9,582 nt of DNA from Haloarculaceae archaeon (lineage in GTDB: Archaea > Halobacteriota > Halobacteria > Halobacteriales > Haloarculaceae), in NCBI GenBank assembly GCA_018609945.1, contig JAHENO010000205.1, forward strand, positions 1 to 9,582, in the 5' to 3' direction. Positions within the stretch are counted from its first letter, which is position 1; the number at the start of each line of letters is the position of its first letter. The position numbers and the translations under genes were made by a program. Shown one piece after another: positions 1 to 6,256 of the stretch. A model generated the notes under the pieces. That model was not told the DNA's origin, ran no database searches, and saw only the letters and a program-made list of their open reading frames with translations.

Positions 1-72
1 AACGCCGTCGCGTCGGCGGCCAATCGCCGCCGACAGCGACTCCTCATCGCCGAAACTCACCGTCCGTGTCAT
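1..72 (-). CDS. Possible start of a leftward gene, cut by the window edge
   Basis: Reading leftward from an ATG at 72-70 gives 24 open codons with no stop before the edge, beginning MTRTVSFGDEESLSAAIGRR. The acidic start and GC-rich third positions fit haloarchaeal coding DNA, and a leftward gene here would be divergent from the hydrolase at 222. No clear Shine-Dalgarno sequence precedes the ATG, and I see no convincing TATA element about 27 bases upstream. The family is not recognisable from so few residues. It could equally be chance open sequence, which is common at this GC content. Confidence 0.4.
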   Translation of the reverse strand, partial: MTRTVSFGDEESLSAAIGRRRDGV

Positions 73-190
73 TACGAGAACTGACCACGCATCAAAGACG
101 CAGATTCACGCACTACTGGATGGGTTAGAGAGAGTTCGATGTGATCGACTGAGGCTGTATTCACCACGTCTCGTTGGCCCGCAGGGAAGG

Positions 191-197
191 TTTATCA
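191..197 (+). promoter_or_regulatory. TATA element for the alpha/beta hydrolase gene
   Basis: The A/T-rich heptamer TTTATCA, preceded by the purine run GGGAAGG, sits 25-31 bases before the ATG at 222. That is the spacing expected between an archaeal TATA box and its transcription start, so the message probably starts at or next to the ATG and is leaderless. No Shine-Dalgarno sequence is present, which agrees. Confidence 0.55.
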
Positions 198-221
198 CCA
201 GATTCAGCGTAGTGTCAAACT

Positions 222-1025
222 ATGTCATACGTCCAGTGTAACGGGGCCGACCTCTACTACGAAGACCAGGGTGAGGGGACGCCAATCGTATTACTCCACG
301 GGGTGTTGCACAGTCTGCGATTTTTCGAGCCGCAGTTAGCTGGTCTCTCAGACGAGCACCGCGCGGTCGCTGTCGATTTCAGGGGGCATGGCCGATCGGA
401 GAAGACGGACCTGGGCCACACCGTCGCCCAGTACGCCCGCGATATCCACGCCTTCCTCACACAGCGAGACCTCGAAAATGTCGTCATCGTTGGGTGGTCG
501 TTGGGCGCGCTCGTCTCGTGGGAGTACGTGGATCAATTCGGCACCGAACGGATCCGAGGGCTGGTTGATGTCGATATGGAGGCCTCCCGATTCCAGTGGG
601 ACGACTACGAGCACGGACTCACCGACTTGGAAGGAATCAAGGATACGCTCGCGTTGGCCCAGCAGGACCGGACGAGCCTCATCGAACGCATGGCGGAGCA
701 GGTGTTCAAGAATCCCAGCGCCGAGACGAAAACGTTACAGTTTGACGAAATTTCTCGAACACCGGCCCCGATCAGTAGCGCTATTCTGTTCGATGCAGTC
801 ACACGCGATTACCGACGCATCCTCCCCGAGATAGATGTTCCAATGTTGGTGTGCGCCGGGGCAGAGGAAGAAACAACGCGTGGGACCGTCGCGTCAGTGA
901 GAAACGTCGCGGACCTCATCCCGGACGCCCAGTTCGAACTGTTTGAAGACAGCGGCCACGGACCGTGTTTCGAGGAACCTGAGCGGTTCAATCGGGTCGT
1001 GAGCCAGTTCGTAGATTCGATTTGA
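222..1025 (+). CDS. Alpha/beta hydrolase-fold protein
   Basis: A 267-residue soluble protein of the alpha/beta hydrolase superfamily, the usual length for a single-domain member. Visible landmarks are the oxyanion-region motif PIVLLHG (21-27), the strand and turn VDFRGHGRS (51-59), the nucleophile elbow GWSLG (91-95) with Ser93, and the C-terminal catalytic His246 in SGHGPCFEEPERF. The third triad member is less clear: after the strand MLVCAGA (208-214) the expected Asp position is occupied by EEE (215-217), so a Glu may serve. A mobile cap would cover about 120-195. Substrate cannot be deduced; esterase, lactonase, epoxide hydrolase and haloperoxidase-like activities all occur in this fold. 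There is no signal peptide, so it is cytoplasmic. It appears to be a single-gene unit transcribed from its own leaderless promoter. The start at 222 is supported by the TATA spacing and because residues 1-15 form the usual first beta hairpin of the fold. Confidence 0.93.
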   Translation: MSYVQCNGADLYYEDQGEGTPIVLLHGVLHSLRFFEPQLAGLSDEHRAVAVDFRGHGRSEKTDLGHTVAQYARDIHAFLTQRDLENVVIVGWSLGALVSWEYVDQFGTERIRGLVDVDMEASRFQWDDYEHGLTDLEGIKDTLALAQQDRTSLIERMAEQVFKNPSAETKTLQFDEISRTPAPISSAILFDAVTRDYRRILPEIDVPMLVCAGAEEETTRGTVASVRNVADLIPDAQFELFEDSGHGPCFEEPERFNRVVSQFVDSI

Positions 1026-1172
1026 AAGATACGCGCCCTGTATTCATCACGAGCGGTTGTGGCACAAGCCAGACACTACTGTTTCACTGACCGCGGTAAG
1101 AATCTCTGCCAAAGACGTCACTCTGCACGCCGGGAGGGAAGCACACAAGTGGCAGGGCCGGGAACTGGGGGT

Positions 1173-1385
1173 ATGTTTGCCCAGGAGTTGTTCGAGAGCG
1201 TCCTCCGGTTGCCCGGCGAGTTCGCTGGCGTGGCGGCCCACGACCCGCTCTCGGCGGTGCTGTTGGCCATCGGCGCGCTCATCGTCCTCGGGACGGTCGG
1301 GTTCGTGGGCTACCTACTCCTCGGGGCAGTCGCGGAAATCCTCAATCCGACGCCCGGCGGAGAGCCTCGCCAGCCAGGTCGATAG
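1173..1385 (+). CDS. Small single-pass membrane protein, function unknown
   Basis: A 70-residue protein beginning MFAQELFESVLRLPGEF. Residues about 27-53 form one long hydrophobic helix (AVLLAIGALIVLGTVGFVGY and onward), followed by a short Pro/Gly/Arg tail. An in-frame ATG at 1059 would add 38 Arg-, Cys- and Gln-rich residues unlike haloarchaeal protein, whereas the chosen ATG at 1173 has a G-rich stretch (GGGGGT) just upstream. The last 44 bases overlap the 3' end of mer on the opposite strand, so the C-terminal residues are constrained by both frames. Function is unknown. No cysteine or charged residue within the helix hints at an activity. It could be a membrane anchor or accessory subunit. 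Gene reality is likely but not certain. Confidence 0.65.
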   Translation: MFAQELFESVLRLPGEFAGVAAHDPLSAVLLAIGALIVLGTVGFVGYLLLGAVAEILNPTPGGEPRQPGR

Positions 1386-2316
1386 CCGCCGCGTCGGGCC
1401 CCAGCGGCGACGCCGCGACCACGCTGTCGGCCACCGCCAGGATGTCCGCGACGCGGTCGGCGACCGTCTCGGGTGTGCCTGCGAGACAGAACGCCTCCAG
1501 CATGGCTGGCGTCACGCGCTCGAAGGCGTCGGTGAACTCCCCTGCCGAGATCGCCTCGCCGATCGCCGCCGCGCGCTCGCCGTCGATGTCGTGTCTGTCG
1601 AGCACCGGGTCGGGCGCACCACCCGCGATGAAGGCCACGGGCGGCCGGGCGGCCTCGCGGGCGGCCTCGCGGTCCTCGGCGACGGAGACGCTCGCGTAGA
1701 CGGCGAAGTCGAAGTCTCCGCGCTCGTCAGGCCGGTCGGCCAGCCCCTCGGCGACGCGCTCGCGCGCCCACTCGACGTCCCGTGGATGGGCGCCGTTGAA
1801 CAGGACGCCGTCGGCGTACTTGGCGGCCATCCGGGTCATGTGGGGGCCCTGCGCGCCGACGTAGACCGGGACCGACCCGGCCTCGTAGTTGAGGGCCGCG
1901 CCGTCCGCCCGGAAGGTGCCGTCGTGGTCGACGGTCTCGCCGGCCCACAGGCGGCGGGCGACCTGCGTCGTCTCCAGCACCCGCCGGAGCGGCCGCTCGT
2001 GCTCGTAGCCGAGGTTCGCGAGCGTCGACCGGTCGCCCGCGCCGACGCCGAAGACGCCCCGACCGCCGGCGAACTCGTCGATGGTCGCCATCCGCGAGGC
2101 CAGCGCCACCGGGTGGGTCTCGTAGGGGTTGGTGATGCCCGGGCCGAGCCGGACCGAGTCGGTCGTCTCCGCGATGGCAGCCAGCGCGACGAACTCGTCG
2201 CGGTTGTTGTAGTGGTGGCTGGCGAACACCGTGTCGAAGCCGGCGGCCTCCGCGCGTGCCGCGCGGTCGGCCACCTCCCGGACGGGGTGTTCCGGCGTGA
2301 GTTCAATCCCGAGCAT
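1342..2316 (-). CDS. mer: F420-dependent luciferase-like oxidoreductase, Mer type (methylene-tetrahydropterin reductase)
   Basis: A 324-residue luciferase-like monooxygenase (LLM) fold protein, close to the usual Mer length. Typical elements in order: MLGIELTPEHPVREV at the N terminus, AEAAGFDTVFASHHY (23-36), LGPGITNPYETHPVALA (57-73), RGVFGVGAGD (86-95), VPVYVGAQGPHMTRMAAKYA (149-168) and a C-terminal TPETVADRVADIL (281-293). In methanogens Mer reduces methylene-tetrahydromethanopterin with F420H2. Haloarchaea use folates, so the haloarchaeal homologue is usually proposed to act on 5,10-methylene-tetrahydrofolate; that is inference, and another F420-dependent reaction is possible. Its place directly behind cofE supports F420 use. 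The ATG at 2316 was chosen over the more upstream in-frame ATG at 2427 because a strong Shine-Dalgarno lies just before it and the protein family starts at this residue. It is cytoplasmic. Confidence 0.88.
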   Translation of the reverse strand: MLGIELTPEHPVREVADRAARAEAAGFDTVFASHHYNNRDEFVALAAIAETTDSVRLGPGITNPYETHPVALASRMATIDEFAGGRGVFGVGAGDRSTLANLGYEHERPLRRVLETTQVARRLWAGETVDHDGTFRADGAALNYEAGSVPVYVGAQGPHMTRMAAKYADGVLFNGAHPRDVEWARERVAEGLADRPDERGDFDFAVYASVSVAEDREAAREAARPPVAFIAGGAPDPVLDRHDIDGERAAAIGEAISAGEFTDAFERVTPAMLEAFCLAGTPETVADRVADILAVADSVVAASPLGPDAAAIDLAGEALRRASD

Positions 2317-3139
2317 GGTCACCTCCCGCGTCGGCGGTGGGTCCATCGCCGGCCCCGTCGTCACCGGCAGCCGTACTCTCCGCTCTCCCGTCGGGCCCGT
2401 CCCACGCACGGAGGGCGGCCCGAACAAGGTCGTCTTCCTCGGTCCGGAACAGGTCGTCGCTGCCGGCGTGGTCGCCGAACTCCCACCCGCGGACGACGGC
2501 GACGGGCGTCCCGCCGGCCCCCTCGCCGGTCACGAGGTTCGCGGCCGCCGCGAGTTCGTCAACCACGGCCTGGACGGTGGCGCTCATCTCCCGGCCCTCG
2601 CGGTCGCGTTCGCCGCGCCAGTCGCGCGCCGCGGGCAGCGCGGCCCAGCCCAGCGCGACGCCGCGCTGGCCGTACCGGAAGGGTCGTCCCGAGGTGTCCG
2701 TGACGACGACGCGCGCGCCCAGGCGCTCGTGGAGCCGTCGGGCGCTCGCCGCGGGGTCCTCCGGGAGCAACAGGAGGTCCGCGTCGGGCACGTTCGAGCG
2801 GTCGATGCCGGCGTTGACGGTGACGTGGCCGAAGCGCGTGACCGCGAGCATGATGGGAAACTCCAGCAGGAGTTCCTCGCTCTCCTCGATGACGGCCTGG
2901 GCGAAGCGGGGATCCTTCCGTTCGCCCGCCAGCTCTTCGACGCGGCTGGCTATCGACCGTGCGCGCTCGCCCGCGGGATAGTCCGCGAGGTCGGCCTGTC
3001 GCCCCTCGGCTTTCGAGACGACGGTGCTGGCGACACAGACCACGTCCTGCGGGCCCAGGTCGACCTGCCCGGCGATCAGCGCGGCGAGGTCGTCGCCGGG
3101 TCGGATCTCCGGGAGCCCATCGACGGCGGAGACTTTCAT
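2303..3139 (-). CDS. cofE: Coenzyme F420-0:L-glutamate ligase CofE
   Basis: A 278-residue CofE (FbiB N-terminal domain family). The enzyme adds L-glutamate residues to F420-0 using GTP and a divalent metal, making the polyglutamyl tail of F420 in the cytoplasm. Family landmarks are the N-terminal VSAVDGLPEIRPGDDL (3-18), ASTVVSKAEGR (37-47), DPRFAQAVIEES (76-87), VTVNAGIDRSNV (106-117), LLPEDPAASA (124-133) and VVVTDTSGRPFRYGQRGVAL (144-163). The conserved acidic residues Asp113 and Asp148 fall in the motifs that hold metal in this family. Start 3139 is chosen over the in-frame upstream ATG at 3283 because the family begins here and a TATA-like box lies about 24 bases upstream. Residues from about 248 form a Gly/Asp/Ala-rich tail that looks disordered and is longer than usual; its final codons overlap mer. 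It is the first gene of the cofE-mer operon. Confidence 0.93.
   Translation of the reverse strand: MKVSAVDGLPEIRPGDDLAALIAGQVDLGPQDVVCVASTVVSKAEGRQADLADYPAGERARSIASRVEELAGERKDPRFAQAVIEESEELLLEFPIMLAVTRFGHVTVNAGIDRSNVPDADLLLLPEDPAASARRLHERLGARVVVTDTSGRPFRYGQRGVALGWAALPAARDWRGERDREGREMSATVQAVVDELAAAANLVTGEGAGGTPVAVVRGWEFGDHAGSDDLFRTEEDDLVRAALRAWDGPDGRAESTAAGDDGAGDGPTADAGGDHARD
2320..2326 (-). promoter_or_regulatory. Shine-Dalgarno site for mer, inside cofE
   Basis: On the minus strand GGAGGTG precedes ATG 2316 by 3 bases. It lies within the last codons of cofE, which ends at 2303, and it decides the mer start. The arrangement suggests ribosomes finishing cofE re-initiate on mer. Confidence 0.75.
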
Positions 3140-3160
3140 ACCTACACTTCGGGTCGCCGG

Positions 3161-3167
3161 TAAAAAG
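3161..3167 (-). promoter_or_regulatory. Probable TATA element for cofE-mer
   Basis: The minus strand reads GCTTTTTACC here, with the A/T core centred about 24-25 bases before the cofE ATG at 3139. This fits a leaderless or nearly leaderless transcript. It is the only A/T-rich run at suitable distance in the GC-rich 76-bp gap. Confidence 0.5.
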
Positions 3168-3185
3168 CGCGCCGCTGTCGGAAAC

Positions 3186-3193
3186 GATATAGC
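3186..3193 (+). promoter_or_regulatory. Probable TATA element for the GH2-like gene
   Basis: The octamer GATATAGC is centred about 27 bases before ATG 3216 and is preceded by GGAAAC, resembling the purine-rich TFB-recognition element. The spacing predicts a leaderless transcript for the rightward gene. Only about 20 bp separate it from the cofE TATA element, so occupancy of the two could interfere. Confidence 0.55.
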
Positions 3194-3215
3194 GTCGGCG
3201 TGCGCCCGCCGGGAC

Positions 3216-5057
3216 ATGCTCGAGGAGTGGCGCGCCACGGCCGAGGACGGGCCGACCGACCGGCCCGTCTCGCTCCCCGGCAAGCCGCCGGCGCTTGCAG
3301 GAGCCGAGGCGGTAACCTACGAAACCTCGTTCGCGGACCCCCGGGCGCCCGACGAGAATGTCGCAGTCGTCGTCCTGCGTGGGCTCTACGCCCACGCCGA
3401 ACTCGATATCTCGGCCGACCGCCTCGACGACCAGGGCACGGCCCACAGCGACGCCTACTTCGAGCCCGTCCGCGTGCCCGTCGTTCCCGACGGCGAGACG
3501 GTCCTCTCGGTGACCTGTCGGGCGCCACGGGACCGCTTTGGCGGCCTGTACGACACCGACCGCGTCCCCGAAAGCGAGCGCGTCCCCGGGATCTGGTGGG
3601 AGGCGACGGTCGAGACCCACCCGTTGCCGTACGTCGACCGACTCGACGTCCGCCCCGAGCGGACCGACGACGGTGCCGTCCTCGAGGTCCGGACGACGGT
3701 CGTGACAGGCGGGCCACTCGACGGGCGGATCACCTACGCGCTCAGACCCGAGGGCTCCCGGGCGAGCGGGATGATGAATCGGGAGCGCATCACCGCCGAC
3801 GGGCCGGGAACGACGACCGTCGAGCACGCCATCGAACTCCGGGACCCGTCGCTGTGGTGGCCCCGCGACCTGGGCGACCAGAACCGCTACACGCTCCGGG
3901 CGACAATCGGGGACCACGAGCGGTCGATCACGACCGGCGTGTGTTCGGTCCAGTGGGTCGGCGGCCGCTTCCGGGTCAACGGCGAACCACTGTCCGTCCG
4001 GGGCGTGAACCTCCTCACGGACGACCCCGCCGACGTCGAACGCGCTGCCGGCCTGCACGCGAACCTGGTGCGCGCCCCGGCCCACGTCCTGTCGCCGGGA
4101 GTCTACGAGGCCTGCGACGAGGCCGGACTCCTCGTCTGGCAGGGGCTCCCCCTCACCGGTCCCGGCTCCTTCGACGTCGACCGCGGGCGGGACCTCGCTG
4201 CCCGGCTGGTCGATACCTACAGTCACCACCCCTCCCTGGGACCGGTGGGAATCCACGACGAACCGACCGACACCTTCGCCGACGGCCTCGGGGACGGATT
4301 CCTCGACGGCCTCCGGTTGCGCTGGCGGGCCTGGCGGACTGCCTACGACCGCTCGCCGGCCGAGCGCGTCGCCGCGGCGCTGGACGAGGACGTGCCGGCG
4401 GTTCCCGTCGTGGCCGGTCCGGGCGTCGACCACGACGCCGGCGCGTACTACCCCGGGTGGGACTACGGCGCTGCCGCCGACATCGACGGGCTGCTCGACC
4501 GGTACCCGACGGACGTTCTCGCCGCCTTCGGTGCCGGAGCGCTCGCGGACCGGGGCGACGATACCGACGCGACGGACGGGCGCGAGGCTGCGGGCTTCGA
4601 CGCCGCGAAACACGACGTCCGCGTCGACGGCGGCGTCGCTGCCTCGCAGACCAATCAGGCCGACGTCCTGCGGACGGTCGCCGAGACAGCCCGGCGACGC
4701 GGGGTGGGCGTCGTCGCCACTGCCCTGCGCGATACGGACGCCGCCGGGATGGGTGTCTACGCTGCCGACGGCACCCCGAAGGAGGCACGGGACGCGCTGG
4801 CGCGGGCACTCCAGCCCGTGCAGGCGTTCCTGGTCGATCCAGCGCCGGGCGAGACGGAGGCCGTCGTCGTCAACGACGCGCCCGAGTCGCTGTCGGTCAC
4901 CCTCTCCTGGGCGGCCGGCGAGGCCACCGGCGAGCGGGAGTTCTCTGTCGGGGCGGCCGACCGCTGGCGTGGCACCGTCGACCTGCCGTCGGCGGAGCGG
5001 GTCCGGCTGGCGGTCTCCGTCGGGAGCACCACCGTCGAGAACACCTACCGGCTCTAG
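3216..5057 (+). CDS. Glycoside hydrolase family 2-like protein, probable loss of catalytic nucleophile
   Basis: A 613-residue cytoplasmic protein (no signal peptide) with the layout of GH2 beta-mannosidase/beta-galactosidase-type enzymes. A sugar-binding-like beta domain covers about 35-135 (VVLRGLYAHAELDISADRL at 52-70). An Ig-like domain covers about 140-243, ending in the typical PSLWWPRDLGDQNRYTLRA (211-229). A TIM-barrel-like part starts at GGRFRVNGEPLSVRGVNLL (249-267) and includes VYEACDEAGLLVWQGLPL (296-313). A C-terminal beta region covers about 535-613. The acid/base motif, usually Asn-Glu after HPSL, appears as HDEP with Glu349 kept. The nucleophile motif, usually S/N-E-F/Y-G, reads AAFGAGAL (436-443), so Ala437 stands where Glu is expected. 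It may therefore be a binding protein or act by another mechanism. ATG 3216 was chosen from the TATA spacing; in-frame upstream sequence runs into the cofE promoter. It is divergent from cofE. Confidence 0.85.
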   Translation: MLEEWRATAEDGPTDRPVSLPGKPPALAGAEAVTYETSFADPRAPDENVAVVVLRGLYAHAELDISADRLDDQGTAHSDAYFEPVRVPVVPDGETVLSVTCRAPRDRFGGLYDTDRVPESERVPGIWWEATVETHPLPYVDRLDVRPERTDDGAVLEVRTTVVTGGPLDGRITYALRPEGSRASGMMNRERITADGPGTTTVEHAIELRDPSLWWPRDLGDQNRYTLRATIGDHERSITTGVCSVQWVGGRFRVNGEPLSVRGVNLLTDDPADVERAAGLHANLVRAPAHVLSPGVYEACDEAGLLVWQGLPLTGPGSFDVDRGRDLAARLVDTYSHHPSLGPVGIHDEPTDTFADGLGDGFLDGLRLRWRAWRTAYDRSPAERVAAALDEDVPAVPVVAGPGVDHDAGAYYPGWDYGAAADIDGLLDRYPTDVLAAFGAGALADRGDDTDATDGREAAGFDAAKHDVRVDGGVAASQTNQADVLRTVAETARRRGVGVVATALRDTDAAGMGVYAADGTPKEARDALARALQPVQAFLVDPAPGETEAVVVNDAPESLSVTLSWAAGEATGEREFSVGAADRWRGTVDLPSAERVRLAVSVGSTTVENTYRL

Positions 5058-5080
5058 GGCCTCCGTGCTGTGAACCCGAA

Positions 5081-5098
5081 ACGGCCGTGCCAGGCCGT
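5081..5098 (+). other. Small inverted repeat after the GH2-like gene
   Basis: ACGGCC and GGCCGT are separated by 6 bases (GTGCCA), 24 bases after the stop codon at 5057. No T-run follows, so it is not a classical terminator. It could stabilise the 3' end of the transcript or be chance in GC-rich DNA. Confidence 0.3.
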
Positions 5099-5132
5099 GT
5101 GGTACACGGAACCAGGGGTCTGATCGACCGGA

Positions 5133-5141
5133 ATATTTAAG
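5133..5141 (+). promoter_or_regulatory. TATA element for the coiled-coil gene
   Basis: The sequence ATATTTAAG is a strong archaeal TATA box in otherwise GC-rich DNA. With the usual spacing, transcription would begin near 5160-5165, leaving a leader of about 130 bases before ATG 5297. This contrasts with the leaderless promoters elsewhere in the window. Confidence 0.6.
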
Positions 5142-5228
5142 CGCCCCTCCACAGTAAATAGGAGTACCAGAACGTTGCGGCGTTCCGGCAGTATCGTGCA
5201 ATCGCCCATGAGAGGGAACCCTTGTTAT

Positions 5229-5269
5229 CGGCGCCAGCCGCCCGCCAGCGTGGCGGCTGTCGGACGCCG
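5229..5269 (+). other. Two-part stem-loop in the leader of the coiled-coil gene
   Basis: An inner 8-bp stem pairs CAGCCGCC (5235-5242) with GGCGGCTG (5252-5259) around a 9-base loop. An outer 5-bp stem pairs CGGCG (5229-5233) with CGCCG (5265-5269) across a small asymmetric internal loop. It lies 27 bases before the start codon, inside the predicted leader. It could affect mRNA stability or translation; no known riboswitch class is recognised. Confidence 0.45.
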
Positions 5270-5285
5270 CAGCGGAGATGGCATC

Positions 5286-5290
5286 GAGGT
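5286..5290 (+). promoter_or_regulatory. Shine-Dalgarno site for the coiled-coil gene
   Basis: GAGGT lies 6 bases before ATG 5297 and decides this start over the in-frame ATG at 5222, whose translation would include the leader hairpin. Having both a Shine-Dalgarno sequence and a long leader fits a leadered transcript. Confidence 0.6.
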
Positions 5291-5296
5291 ACAACC

Positions 5297-6187
5297 ATGG
5301 CAGATTCGATAGACGAATCCAAGAACGTTACAGTATCGGACGACGACCTGGAGAACGACTCGAAAGGCGAACTCATCAAGCTCGCCGGCAAGCTCCGGGA
5401 CCGACGAAACGACCTGAACCAGATGGCCAGCGAGCGCGCCTCCAAGCGCGACGAGCTCAACGCCAAGACGCGCGAGAAGGTCGACGAGGCCCAGGAACAC
5501 CGCGAGAAACGCGACGAACTCAACGAGCAGGTCCAGGAGCACAAGGAGAAGCGCAACGAACTCAACGCGAAGGCAAACGAACTCTTCGACGAGGTCGAAC
5601 AGCTAAAAAACGACCTCAAACTCGACGAGGGCAAGTCCATCGAGGAGCTCGAATCCGAGATCGAGGACCTGGAGTTCAAACAGCAAACCGAGGTGCTCAG
5701 CGCCGAGGACGAGCGCGAACTCATCGAGAAGATCGAGGCGAAACGCGAGAAACTCCAGGAGAAAAAGGAGAAACTCGAACACAACGACGACCTGGAGGGG
5801 CTCAAGGAGGAGGCCGAGGAGGTGCGCGCCGAGGCCTCGAAACACCACCAGAAGGTGACCGAACTGGCCGACGAGGCCCAGAAACACCACAACCAGATGA
5901 TCGAGGCCTACCGCGAGGCCGACGACATCCGCGACGAGGCCGACGAGATGCACGAGAAGTTCGTCGAGGCCCAGGAGGCCGCCGACCGCCACCACGAGGA
6001 CTTCGTCCGCGTCCAGAAGCGCCTGCGCGAACTCGACAAGAAGGAAGAGGAGGCCGAGCGCCAGGAGCGCGAGGAGAAGGAGGAAGCCGCCCGCGAGGAG
6101 GCCGAGGAGATCTACCAGAAGTTCAAGGAAGGCGAAACCCTCGACACCGAGGACCTGATGAAACTCCAGAAGACGGGACTGCTGTAG
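5297..6187 (+). CDS. Archaeal coiled-coil protein (COG1340-like), function unknown
   Basis: A 296-residue, very hydrophilic protein with no membrane segment or signal peptide. Nearly all of residues 20-275 is predicted long alpha helix and coiled coil rich in Glu, Lys, Arg and Asp. Early in the coil KRDELN recurs at 50 and 71 and KRNELN at 85, spacings of 21 and 14, both multiples of seven and so in heptad phase. A central block SIEELESEIEDLEFKQQTEV (114-133) breaks the helix pattern, and the C terminus EEIYQKFKEGETLDTEDLMK (270-289) followed by LQKTGLL looks like a conserved terminal element of the archaeal family. Homologues have sometimes been labelled phosphoserine phosphatase in haloarchaeal genomes; no phosphatase motif (DxDxT) is present, so that label should not be used. 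It is likely a structural or scaffold protein in the cytoplasm. It is transcribed alone from its own promoter, with a T-rich stop just after the gene. Confidence 0.92.
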   Translation: MADSIDESKNVTVSDDDLENDSKGELIKLAGKLRDRRNDLNQMASERASKRDELNAKTREKVDEAQEHREKRDELNEQVQEHKEKRNELNAKANELFDEVEQLKNDLKLDEGKSIEELESEIEDLEFKQQTEVLSAEDERELIEKIEAKREKLQEKKEKLEHNDDLEGLKEEAEEVRAEASKHHQKVTELADEAQKHHNQMIEAYREADDIRDEADEMHEKFVEAQEAADRHHEDFVRVQKRLRELDKKEEEAERQEREEKEEAAREEAEEIYQKFKEGETLDTEDLMKLQKTGLL

Positions 6188-6195
6188 TCGACTCT

Positions 6196-6202
6196 GTTTT
6201 TA
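6196..6202 (+). terminator. T-rich probable terminator after the coiled-coil gene
   Basis: GTTTTTA lies 9 bases after the stop codon at 6187, in a GC-rich background. Archaeal transcription commonly ends at such short U-runs without a hairpin. The gene on the other strand ends at 6257, so the 69-base gap holds two converging 3' ends. Confidence 0.5.
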
Positions 6203-6256
6203 CTCTCGGACGGTTGCCGGTGCGATCCGGTCGTCTCGGTTGTGAGTGAAAACCGC

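Noticed and set aside
1057..2703. A 548-codon open frame on the plus strand opposite mer and cofE
   Set aside because: The protein is extremely Arg-rich and low-complexity, the opposite of acidic haloarchaeal proteins, and is antisense to two well-recognised genes.
3200..5140. A 646-codon open frame on the plus strand in another frame of the GH2-like gene
   Set aside because: Arg/Gly/Pro-rich composition and no motifs; the overlapping frame from 3216 has domain landmarks and acidic composition.
2559..5294. A 911-codon open frame on the minus strand opposite the GH2-like gene and through the start of cofE
   Set aside because: It runs in the wrong frame through cofE and antisense to a gene with clear GH2 motifs. 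Its translation is Arg/Gly/Val-rich without family motifs. Long spurious frames are expected in GC-rich DNA with strong third-position bias.
5137..5892. A 251-codon minus-strand frame rich in Ser and Phe, antisense to the coiled-coil gene
   Set aside because: It is the reverse reading of GAG/GAA/AAG-rich codons, which gives Ser/Phe/Leu repeats. There is no promoter or ribosome site.
5297..6187. Annotation of the coiled-coil protein as phosphoserine phosphatase
   Set aside because: No haloacid dehalogenase motif (DxDxT) or other catalytic motif is present; the sequence is almost wholly coiled coil.
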